Assembly (NCBI RefSeq): GCF_042651485.1
Contig: NZ_JBHSDH010000013.1
Location: 744,001-808,000 of the forward strand
Reading direction: 5' to 3'
Source of the DNA: Sphingorhabdus_B arenilitoris
GTDB lineage: Bacteria; Pseudomonadota; Alphaproteobacteria; Sphingomonadales; Sphingomonadaceae
Length of the DNA: 64,000 bases
The notes beneath the pieces were generated by a model that worked only from the letters and a program-made list of their open reading frames with translations, was not told the origin of the DNA and made no database searches. The position numbers and the translations under genes were made by a program. This document shows, piece after piece, positions 1 through 7,356 of the stretch. Numbering within the stretch: the first letter of the stretch is position 1; every line of letters begins with the position of its first letter.

Positions 1-423
1 AATTTATTTGGCACTCACGCTATGATCGGCTGGGGCCATGCCGGTGTATATCGCAATGCCCGAACATGGGCCGATGTCCGCGCAGGCGATATCGCTGCTG
101 CTATCGCCGGGTCGGATGACACCCTGCTGCATGTCTATCATCTGATCCGCCCGCAAGCGAATAGCTATCGGAAGAAATTACGCGTAAGCGTTCCAGAATA
201 TCGTCAATTAATCAGGGGCATAAGGAATAGCTTTCAGTTAAATTCTAATGGTCAAAGCACGCCCTATCCAGCCTATGGGCCGAATAATATTTTTTACAAA
301 GCGCACGGCCATTATAGTGCGATAACAACCTGTAATGAATGGAGCGGACGAATATTGCGCGATGCTGGCATTGGCGTTGGCCGCTGGACGCCGATGCCGG
401 GCGGCGTGATGAAATGGTTTTAG
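1..423 (+). CDS. DUF2459 (TIGR02117) family protein, 5' end outside window
   Basis: The frame is open from base 1, so the gene begins upstream of the window; the first ATG inside it (22) is probably internal. What remains is the C-terminal part of the DUF2459/TIGR02117 family: a GWG motif followed by RTWADVR, a central LLHVYHL strand, then a TCNEW motif and a WTPMPGG ending. The family is widespread in proteobacteria, often membrane-anchored, and has no established biochemical role; Cys in TCNEW and the conserved His and Trp residues suggest an enzyme, which is inference. It ends 29 bp before the convergent Crp/Fnr gene. Family assignment is by motif recognition. Confidence 0.75.
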   Translation, partial: NLFGTHAMIGWGHAGVYRNARTWADVRAGDIAAAIAGSDDTLLHVYHLIRPQANSYRKKLRVSVPEYRQLIRGIRNSFQLNSNGQSTPYPAYGPNNIFYKAHGHYSAITTCNEWSGRILRDAGIGVGRWTPMPGGVMKWF

Positions 424-451
424 CGGGACGAAGACCCGGCCTTAAGTAAAG

Positions 452-1159
452 CTATTGACTGCGCATCCATTGGCGCAATGCCGCCGGGTCCGCAACGGTC
501 ATCCCGCGATATTTCCGCTGAATCAGCTGCGCCTCCTCCATTTCGGTCAACACCGTGCTAATCGTCATCCTGGACACGCCGATCAATTCGGCAAGTTCGC
601 TTTGCCGGACCACCAAATGCACCGGCGCAGCGCGCGTTCCGCAAAGCGCGATAATCGCGCGCGCCAACTGCTTTTTTGCGGGCATTTTGCGGATCGCAAC
701 CAGATTATCGAGCGATTCCTGCAATTGCGCTGCTAAGGTCCGCATGACGTGCCGCATGGTTTCCGGTGAATTGGCCAGCGCATCCCAAAAATCCCTTTCG
801 CTGACCCATTTCAATCGCGATTTCCCGACGTCGACCGCATCCACCACCTTGCTGAACCCGCCCAAACACGCGAGCTCGCCAAAACTGTCATCCTCTCCAA
901 AGATCAAGAGAACCTGTAAGTTACCCTCTTTGCTGAACCGGCCAATCTTCACCTGCCCTTTTTCAATCAGCCAAAATCCATTTGCGGGATCGCCGCGCTG
1001 CTGAATAATTTGACCATCCTGAAACTCCCGCATGACCGCGCTTTTCATCAATTGAGTGCGTATGTCTGCGGGCAATTCACGGAATAAAATGGGCGAGCCA
1101 ATGGTGCGGCCGGTCGCCTCAAATTTGGGCCTATTTCGAGAATGTAAACTAGTTGGCAT
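452..1159 (-). CDS. Crp/Fnr family transcriptional regulator
   Basis: A 235-residue regulator. Residues about 25-140 form a cyclic-nucleotide-binding-type beta barrel, with FGELACLGG at 93-101 in the place of the phosphate-binding cassette, followed by a long dimer helix and a C-terminal winged helix (about 160-230) with the Crp-type recognition segment ELAELIGVSRMTIS. The N-terminal cysteine cluster that holds the Fe-S centre of true FNR is absent, so oxygen sensing through 4Fe-4S is unlikely; the ligand is unknown. It is divergent from the sterol-desaturase gene at 1220 with 60 bp between the start codons, so it may control that gene, itself, or both. Confident in family, not in effector. 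Confidence 0.88.
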   Translation of the reverse strand: MPTSLHSRNRPKFEATGRTIGSPILFRELPADIRTQLMKSAVMREFQDGQIIQQRGDPANGFWLIEKGQVKIGRFSKEGNLQVLLIFGEDDSFGELACLGGFSKVVDAVDVGKSRLKWVSERDFWDALANSPETMRHVMRTLAAQLQESLDNLVAIRKMPAKKQLARAIIALCGTRAAPVHLVVRQSELAELIGVSRMTISTVLTEMEEAQLIQRKYRGMTVADPAALRQWMRSQ

Positions 1160-1219
1160 TGTTTAACTCTCTTTGTCACTAAAGCGTCATAATAATCAAG
1201 CCCCTTCGGAGTCGCATCC

Positions 1220-2083
1220 ATGCCGCTTTATCTATGGTTCATTTTAGGAATATTCCTTGTTTTTGGACTGTTAGAGCTGCTTTTCACTGGGCTATTTTCG
1301 AAGACCGGGCAGAGCAGAGACGATGCAATTGTTGAGATTGTGGGTTCCACGGTCCTGCTCGCGCTAACACAGCCCTTCATTATTTTCATCACCGGCTGGA
1401 TGCTTGGCATGATGGTGCCTCAATATGCCGGAATATTGTCGGATATAAATATCTTTTTGGCCATCGGCTTGTTCCTCGTTTTTGACGATATGATGCAATA
1501 TTGGCTGCACCGCGCGTCGCATACATTTCCCTGGCTGTATAATTTGCACCGGGCCCACCATAATGCCCAATATATGAGCGTGCGGCTCGTCTACCGGAAT
1601 AACTTTTTCTATTATCTGTTCATGCCTAGCATCTGGTTTTCGGCGACATTGATTTATATGGGGCTTGGCTGGGTATATGTCGGCTTTATCGTCGTAAAAA
1701 TGCTTGTCATCATCGGCGCGCATAGCGATGTCGCTTGGGACAAGCCGCTCTATAAGATCAAATCGCTGTCGCCCGTTATGTGGGTGGTTGAGCGGACCAT
1801 ATCGACACCTGCCACACATCATGCCCATCATGGCCGCCATAAAGATGATCCAGCGGTCAATTATAAAGGCAATTACGGCAATCTCTTGTTTTTATGGGAT
1901 ATATTATTCGGCACCGCCAAAATCACCCGCACCTATCCAGAAAGCTACGGTGTCGAAAACCTGCCCGATGTTGGCGCGGGGCAGCAGTTGGCTTGGCCCA
2001 TATTCCGTTCGAAAAATACGGATGATGATTTAAGTTCGGACGCGGATATCAGAGGGGGTTCCGACGTCCAGATGGTGCGCTGA
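1220..2083 (+). CDS. sterol desaturase / fatty acid hydroxylase family membrane protein
   Basis: A 287-residue integral membrane protein of the fatty acid hydroxylase superfamily, which uses a di-iron centre to hydroxylate or desaturate lipids. The histidine boxes are visible: HRASH at 97-101, HRAHH at 110-114, an isolated His at 168 and THHAHHG at about 199-205. Hydrophobic segments at about 4-25, 42-66, 76-92 and 130-165 bury the active site. The substrate cannot be told from sequence; in sphingomonads such enzymes act on carotenoids, sphingolipids or sterol-like lipids. It is divergent from the Crp/Fnr gene and ends shortly before the convergent ligA. Confidence 0.85.
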   Translation: MPLYLWFILGIFLVFGLLELLFTGLFSKTGQSRDDAIVEIVGSTVLLALTQPFIIFITGWMLGMMVPQYAGILSDINIFLAIGLFLVFDDMMQYWLHRASHTFPWLYNLHRAHHNAQYMSVRLVYRNNFFYYLFMPSIWFSATLIYMGLGWVYVGFIVVKMLVIIGAHSDVAWDKPLYKIKSLSPVMWVVERTISTPATHHAHHGRHKDDPAVNYKGNYGNLLFLWDILFGTAKITRTYPESYGVENLPDVGAGQQLAWPIFRSKNTDDDLSSDADIRGGSDVQMVR

Positions 2084-2139
2084 TTAGAAGCGTTTAGCTC
2101 GTCAGCGCACCATTTCTTCCGCGCGATTGGTGCAGGCGC

Positions 2140-4332
2140 TTATCCGGCCATAATTGCCGCCCATTCGGCTTCGTCAATCACCTTCACCCCCAGCTCGGTG
2201 GCTTTTTTCAGTTTGGAGCCAGCGCCGGGACCAGCCACCACCAAATCGGTTTTTGCGCTCACCGATCCAGCGGCTTTTGCGCCGAGGGATTCGGCCTGCG
2301 CCTTGGCCTCATCGCGGCTCATCGTTTCTAGCTTACCCGTGAAGACGATTGTCTTGCCGGTCCATTCGCTCTGCCGTGCGGTCGACACATATTCAGGCGC
2401 CGACACTTCCGAGAGCAAATCATCCCAAACCGCAAGGTTATGATCTTCGTGGAAAAACTCGGCCAGTGCCGATGCGACGGTCGGTCCGATCCCGTCAATT
2501 TCGGTCAACTCCGCCACCGCCGCATCATCTTGCGCAGCAAGCCGCTGACCTAACTGTTTGATCGCGTCCAAGCTTTTGTAATTTTTCACCAGATCCTTGG
2601 CCGTCGTCGCGCCGATATGACGGATGCCGAGCCCGAACAGCAACCGCGCGGCATCCGGCTGCCGCTTGGCTTCTATCGCTGCCAACAGGTTATCCACAGA
2701 CTTTTCCTGCCAACCTTCTTTGCCGATCAATTCGGTTCTGTGCGATCTCAGCCGGAATATATCTGCTGGCGTGCCGAGCCAACCATAGTCCAAAAATTCA
2801 CCAATGCTTTTCTCGCCCAGCCCTTCAATATCCAGCGCCGCCCGGCTGACAAAATGAACCAGCCGCTGAAAACGCTGCGCCGGACAGATTAACCCGCCGG
2901 TGCAGCGCACATCCACCTCGCCCTCGGCCGCGACCGCTTCGCTGCCGCAATCGGGGCAATGGTTTGGGAATATATAGGCTGGCCGCTCTGTCTCTCGGGT
3001 CATATTTTCGGCCACTTGCGGGATTACGTCCCCTGCCCTTTGGATTTTAACCCGGTCCCCGACGCGAAGCCCAAGCCGGGCAATTTCGTCGCGGTTATGC
3101 AGCGTCACGTTGCTGACCACCACCCCGCCCACGGTTACGGGGGTGAGCCGACCAACCGGGGTTAACTTTCCCGTCCGGCCCACCTGTATGTCGATGGCCT
3201 CCAATTTGGTTTCGGCCTGTTCCGCCGGAAATTTATGCGCAATGGCCCAGCGCGGGGCTTTCGTCACAAAGCCTAACCGTTCCTGCCAATCGAGCCGGTC
3301 AACCTTATACACCACCCCGTCAATGTCATAGGGCAGCTCGGCGCGTTGCCGCTGTATCCGTTCATATTGGTCAAGCGCACCGGCCGCGCCGTCCACCACC
3401 GTGAATAAGGGCGACACCGGAATCCCCCAAGCCGCAATGATCTGCATCATCTCACTCTGCGTTGCGGCGGGCACCGCGCTCATTTCGCCCCATCCATGCG
3501 CCAAAAAGCGCAAGGGCCTCGCCGCTGTCACGCTCGCATCTTTCTGACGCAGCGACCCTGCGGCGGCATTGCGCGGATTGGCGAACAGTTTCCCACCCGA
3601 TTTTTGCTGCGCAGCATTGAGCGCAGCAAAATCAGCTTTGGACATGTAAACTTCACCGCGGATTTCAAAGATTGCGGGTATCGCCCTCTCCCCTATAGGG
3701 GGGAGGGCGCGAGACTTGACAGCTTGCTGTCTAGTCGCAGCAGAGGGGGGCATGCCGCTCGCCGCTGCGCTCGCCCCCTCTCTTTCCGCCACTTCGTGGC
3801 TCCCTTCTCTCCCCTGAAGGGAAGAGAGCCTTTGCGGAATATCGGCAATCGTCCTGACATTCGCGGTGACATCTTCGCCCACCGTCCCGTCACCCCGCGT
3901 TGCCGCCTGCACCAGCCGCCCATTTTCATAACGTAGCGACAGCGACAGGCCGTCAATCTTATCCTCGGCGGTTAACGCGACCGGTTCATCCTCCGGCAAA
4001 TTCAAAAAGCGCCGCACCCGCGCGACAAAATCCTGCACATCTTCGGCGTCAAAGGCATTGTCGAGGCTCATCATCCGCTTGGCATGGGTCACCTTTGACA
4101 ATGGCGATACCTCGACCGCGGCGCCCACCTGTGCATTGGGACTGTCCTCGCGTACCAGATGCGGGAACGCTGCCTCTAGCTCATTATTCCGCCGCACCAG
4201 CGCATCATATTCCGCATCGGAAATTTCCGGCTCGTCCTGCGCATGATAGAGCCGGTTGTGATGCGCAATCGCTTTGGCAAGGCGCATGAGTTCGTTGGCG
4301 GCTTCGGCTTCTGATAGCGATTCGATGTCCAT
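2140..4332 (-). CDS. ligA: NAD-dependent DNA ligase LigA with an in-frame repeat insertion
   Basis: Seals nicks in replication and repair using NAD+. The adenylation Lys is in EDKIDG (K125), with RGEVYM (225-230) as the next nucleotidyltransferase motif. The zinc finger (CPDCGSEA, then CTGGLICPAQR), helix-hairpin-helix repeats and a C-terminal BRCT domain (about 650-730) follow. At 730 residues it is longer than the roughly 670 of E. coli LigA. Part of the excess is residues about 170-217, encoded by a repeat inserted in frame between IPQRL and AIFEIRGEVYM; no stop or frameshift results, so the protein should be made. Last gene of the bamD-recN-monooxygenase-ligA run, 6 bp after the monooxygenase stop. 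Confidence 0.96.
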   Translation of the reverse strand: MDIESLSEAEAANELMRLAKAIAHHNRLYHAQDEPEISDAEYDALVRRNNELEAAFPHLVREDSPNAQVGAAVEVSPLSKVTHAKRMMSLDNAFDAEDVQDFVARVRRFLNLPEDEPVALTAEDKIDGLSLSLRYENGRLVQAATRGDGTVGEDVTANVRTIADIPQRLSSLQGREGSHEVAEREGASAAASGMPPSAATRQQAVKSRALPPIGERAIPAIFEIRGEVYMSKADFAALNAAQQKSGGKLFANPRNAAAGSLRQKDASVTAARPLRFLAHGWGEMSAVPAATQSEMMQIIAAWGIPVSPLFTVVDGAAGALDQYERIQRQRAELPYDIDGVVYKVDRLDWQERLGFVTKAPRWAIAHKFPAEQAETKLEAIDIQVGRTGKLTPVGRLTPVTVGGVVVSNVTLHNRDEIARLGLRVGDRVKIQRAGDVIPQVAENMTRETERPAYIFPNHCPDCGSEAVAAEGEVDVRCTGGLICPAQRFQRLVHFVSRAALDIEGLGEKSIGEFLDYGWLGTPADIFRLRSHRTELIGKEGWQEKSVDNLLAAIEAKRQPDAARLLFGLGIRHIGATTAKDLVKNYKSLDAIKQLGQRLAAQDDAAVAELTEIDGIGPTVASALAEFFHEDHNLAVWDDLLSEVSAPEYVSTARQSEWTGKTIVFTGKLETMSRDEAKAQAESLGAKAAGSVSAKTDLVVAGPGAGSKLKKATELGVKVIDEAEWAAIMAG
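3682..3825. repeat. structured repeat inserted in frame in ligA
   Basis: About 144 bp (48 codons). On the plus strand it contains an imperfect CTCTCCCC-AGGGG palindrome, then GAGACTT, the hairpin GACAG-CTTG-CTGTC (3718-3731) and TAGTCGCAGCAGAGGGGGG, nearly identical to the tails of the repeats at 37827 and 38282. A further module with the palindrome CTCTCCCCTGAAGGGAAGAG completes it. It lies in the nucleotidyltransferase domain between two regions of normal LigA sequence. The encoded peptide is polar and low in complexity. Boundaries were set by where LigA-like sequence stops and resumes and could be off by a few codons. Confidence 0.85.
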
Positions 4333-4338
4333 AGCGGG

Positions 4339-4713
4339 TTAACTGGGCTTAAATTCAAAACGATGCCCAAATCCGGCGATTAAAGGGCGTCCCTGTGCAA
4401 TGGCCGACTGCACCGACGGTAATGCAAGAGACGCAGCGTGGTCTTCTTTCGTTGCCCAAATTTCTACAATCCAGATTGCATTGTCGTCTGCACTATCCTT
4501 GCCAATGACATAACCCATATTGCCGGGCATATCGGCTGTGCCCTGTTTCAATATCGCAATCAATTCAGCGCGCTTACCCGGCTGTGAAGTGATTTGACCA
4601 ATCAACCCATATTGCGGGATTACCTCTTCCATTTTAGTCGCCTCCAACCTGTGTTCTGCCAACAAAATCGGGACCATGGCTAGCATCGCAGTCAACATAT
4701 CGCGCCGGTCCAT
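4339..4713 (-). CDS. putative antibiotic biosynthesis monooxygenase (ABM) domain protein with hydrophobic N-terminus
   Basis: A 124-residue protein. Residues about 32-120 resemble the dimeric alpha/beta ABM/quinol monooxygenase fold (YGLIGQITSQPGKRAELIAIL, then IWIVEIWATKEDH), and the N-terminus MDRRDMLTAMLAMVPILLA looks like an export signal or membrane anchor. Family members oxidise quinols or aromatics without a cofactor, or degrade haem; nothing here fixes the substrate. The ATG at 4713 overlaps the recN stop as TGATG, so translation is probably coupled; a GTG at 4716 is an alternative start. An exported oxygenase between two DNA-repair genes is odd. Confidence 0.7.
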   Translation of the reverse strand: MDRRDMLTAMLAMVPILLAEHRLEATKMEEVIPQYGLIGQITSQPGKRAELIAILKQGTADMPGNMGYVIGKDSADDNAIWIVEIWATKEDHAASLALPSVQSAIAQGRPLIAGFGHRFEFKPS

Positions 4714-6377
4714 CACACCCCCTCCATCAATCTTTCTGCCTGCGCCCGGGCTTCGTCGGTAATTTCTGCGCCGGATAGCATACGGGCGATTTCCTGACGC
4801 CGACCTTCGGCATCAAGCTCGGTCACGCCGGTTTTGGTGACGGTTCCTTCGCTTGATTTGGCGATGAAATAGTGAGCCTGCCCCTTAGCGGCGACCTGCG
4901 GGCTGTGGGTCACGGCGAGGATCTGCGTCCGCTGCGCCAAGCGGGACAGCCGCTCGCCAATCGCGCTTGCCACCGCGCCCCCCACGCCCCGGTCAATCTC
5001 GTCGAAAATAATCGTCTGCGCCCCGCCCTCTTCGGCCAAAGCGACCTTCAGGGCGAGGATGAAGCGCGACAATTCGCCGCCCGATGCAATTTTTGCGAGC
5101 GGCGCAAAAGGCGCGCCGGGATTGGTGGAAATCAAAAATTCCACTCGGTCCATACCATCGGGGCCCCAGCGGTCCTCCGGCAGGGTTTCGGCATCCGTTC
5201 GAAATTGCGCCGCATCGAGCTTTAACGGTTTCAACTCCGCCGCCACCGCTTTATCCAGCCGCACCGCCGCATCGCGCCTCAATTTGCCAAGCGCTTCAGC
5301 CGCTGTGCGATAGGCGGCGGCTTTGGCCGCGACCTCCGCCTCTAACTTCGCCAGCCCCTCTGTGCCTGCATCAATCGCCTCAAGCTTCGCCGCAAAATCG
5401 GCTTGCAAAGTCAGAAGGCCGTCCGGCGCGACACCATGTTTGCGGGCGATCGCACGCAGTTCAAACAGGCGCAGTTCAATATCATCCAATCGCTGCGGAT
5501 CGAAGGTCAGCGCCTCTTTCGCTGCGTCCAGCTTGCTCTCCGCCTCGCTGGCCTCAATCACCGCGCGGTCCAGTGCGGTTAGCGCGTCGGCGAGCAAGTG
5601 ATGCTCCGGCGCCAACCGGTCGAGCCGCCGCGCCGCGCTACGCATTTCGGAGACCGCGCTTTTCGACCCTTCAAAAATTTTCAGAACGGCTTTCAAATCA
5701 TCGGTGAGCCGCTCCCCTTTTTGCATATCGCTGCGCTCCCCGGCCAGCTGCTGCTCCTCGCCTTCTTGCGGCGCAAAACGGTCCAATTCATCGAGAGCAT
5801 GGATCAGGAAATCGCGGTCGCGTTCGGCATTTTCGATACCTTCCCGCGCCCTATCCAATCGCAGCTTCGCATCATTCCACGCGGCAAAGGCGCTCGCCGT
5901 CGGCCCGGTGTCGGCTCGTGCAAAGGCATCCAATAATGTCTTGTGTCCCTTCGGATTGAGCAACCCCCGGTCATCATGCTGGCCATGAATTTCAACGAGA
6001 TAGGCGCCAATTTCCCGCAGCAACGCGGCCGAGCATGGCTGATCATTGATAAACGCTTTGCTGCCGCCATCGGCCTTTACCGAACGCCGGATAATCAGCG
6101 GCTCGCCAGTTTCAATCTCTATATCATTTTCATCCAGCAGGGCTGCAATCGGACTATGGCGGCTGGGCGGGTCGAAACTGGCGGTGACCAATGCCTTGTC
6201 ACTGCCATGCCGCACAAGGCCGCTATCGGCGCGCATGCCCAAGGCAAGCCCCAAGGAATCAAGCAGGATGGATTTGCCCGCGCCGGTTTCGCCGGTCAGC
6301 ACGCCCAGCCCGCCGCGAAAATCGAGGTCGAGCGCGGCAATTAAAACAACATCGCGAATCGAGAGCGAAGTGAGCAT
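4713..6377 (-). CDS. recN: DNA repair protein RecN
   Basis: An SMC-like ATPase of double-strand-break repair. The 554 residues show Walker A GETGAGKS at 29-36, a coiled-coil middle (about 150-370) rich in Ala, Glu and Arg, the ABC signature SGGELSR at 432-438 and Walker B IIFDEID at 456-462, the expected order for a head-coil-head protein. Length is normal for the family. It follows bamD by 20 bp and overlaps the monooxygenase start, so it is the second gene of the bamD operon. No LexA box was identified upstream, where there is little room for an independent promoter. Confidence 0.96.
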   Translation of the reverse strand: MLTSLSIRDVVLIAALDLDFRGGLGVLTGETGAGKSILLDSLGLALGMRADSGLVRHGSDKALVTASFDPPSRHSPIAALLDENDIEIETGEPLIIRRSVKADGGSKAFINDQPCSAALLREIGAYLVEIHGQHDDRGLLNPKGHKTLLDAFARADTGPTASAFAAWNDAKLRLDRAREGIENAERDRDFLIHALDELDRFAPQEGEEQQLAGERSDMQKGERLTDDLKAVLKIFEGSKSAVSEMRSAARRLDRLAPEHHLLADALTALDRAVIEASEAESKLDAAKEALTFDPQRLDDIELRLFELRAIARKHGVAPDGLLTLQADFAAKLEAIDAGTEGLAKLEAEVAAKAAAYRTAAEALGKLRRDAAVRLDKAVAAELKPLKLDAAQFRTDAETLPEDRWGPDGMDRVEFLISTNPGAPFAPLAKIASGGELSRFILALKVALAEEGGAQTIIFDEIDRGVGGAVASAIGERLSRLAQRTQILAVTHSPQVAAKGQAHYFIAKSSEGTVTKTGVTELDAEGRRQEIARMLSGAEITDEARAQAERLMEGV

Positions 6378-6397
6378 GACCCTCGTTTAAGGCAAAA

Positions 6398-7183
6398 TCA
6401 GGCTGTTGGCGCGTGCTTTTGCATTAAAGCGTAGGCGCGTTCATACCATTTGCTACCCGGATAGTTGTTGCCCAGCACTGCCGCCGCTTTTTTGGCTTCC
6501 TCTGGTACGCCCATCGCCAGATATCCTTCGGTAAGCCGGTATAACGCCTCTGGTGTATGCGTGGTGGTTTCATATTTGTCGACCACTTCGCGGAACCGGA
6601 GGACGGAGGCCAGCCATAACGACCGACGCTGATAAAAACGGCCAATTTCCATTTCCTTACCCGCCAGATGGTCATTGACCAAATCCACCTTCAACCGGGC
6701 GTCGGCGGCATAGCGCGTATCGGGATAACGGCGCTGCACCTCACCCAGCGCGGCGAGCGCCTGCTGCGTTATTTTTTGATCACGGGTTACGTCGCTAATC
6801 TGTTCATAATAGCTGAGCGCAATCAGATAATAGGCATAGGGCGCGTCTTTATTACCCGGATGGATCGATAGAAACCGGCGAGATGCCTGAATCGATTCAT
6901 TGTATTTTTCGCCCATATAATAGCTAAAGGCGCTCATTAACTGTGCGCGGCGTGCCCATGGCGAATAAGGATGCTGCCGCTCCACCTCGTCAAACAGCGC
7001 GGCCGCGACCGGATATTGTTTGCGGTCCAACCGGTCCTTTGCGGCATTATATAACGTATTCACATCGCGCGCGACATAGCGTGTATCTTTGCCGCTGCCC
7101 CCGCCGCCGCCCAAAGAAGCACAGCCGGTAAGCACAGCAGTTGAGAGGGCAAGGATGACGGGCGCAAGAATTTTTCTGTTCAT
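6398..7183 (-). CDS. bamD: outer membrane assembly lipoprotein BamD
   Basis: A 261-residue lipoprotein of the BAM complex that inserts outer-membrane beta-barrel proteins. The signal peptide ends in the lipobox LTGC with Cys21; a Gly-rich linker follows, then TPR-type helices (DRKQYPVAAALFDEVERQHPYSPWARRA is the first and best-conserved pair). Length matches BamD/ComL. It is the first gene of the bamD-recN-ABM-ligA unit; the 173 bp between it and pnp hold the pnp terminator (7309-7335) and presumably its promoter. Confidence 0.93.
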   Translation of the reverse strand: MNRKILAPVILALSTAVLTGCASLGGGGGSGKDTRYVARDVNTLYNAAKDRLDRKQYPVAAALFDEVERQHPYSPWARRAQLMSAFSYYMGEKYNESIQASRRFLSIHPGNKDAPYAYYLIALSYYEQISDVTRDQKITQQALAALGEVQRRYPDTRYAADARLKVDLVNDHLAGKEMEIGRFYQRRSLWLASVLRFREVVDKYETTTHTPEALYRLTEGYLAMGVPEEAKKAAAVLGNNYPGSKWYERAYALMQKHAPTA

Positions 7184-7308
7184 AAAATGTCCTTAGAGCC
7201 TGTTGACGCATTGGCCAAGAGTGTAACTGCACTTTGGCGATCATTGCTGTATCGGATATGAATGATCGGGCCAGTTGACCGAAAAGTTCACATTCCAGTT
7301 GCAGAAAC

Positions 7309-7335
7309 AAAAAGGGCCGCCGAAGCAGCCCTTTT
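7309..7335 (-). terminator. rho-independent terminator after pnp
   Basis: Read on the minus strand: GGGCTGC-TTCG-GCGGCCC (7-bp stem with one G-U pair and a stable UUCG tetraloop) followed directly by TTTTT. It begins about 20 bp after the pnp stop codon and closes the rimP-to-pnp operon. Confidence 0.9.
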
Positions 7336-7356
7336 CTTAACCGTTAAATCGGATGA

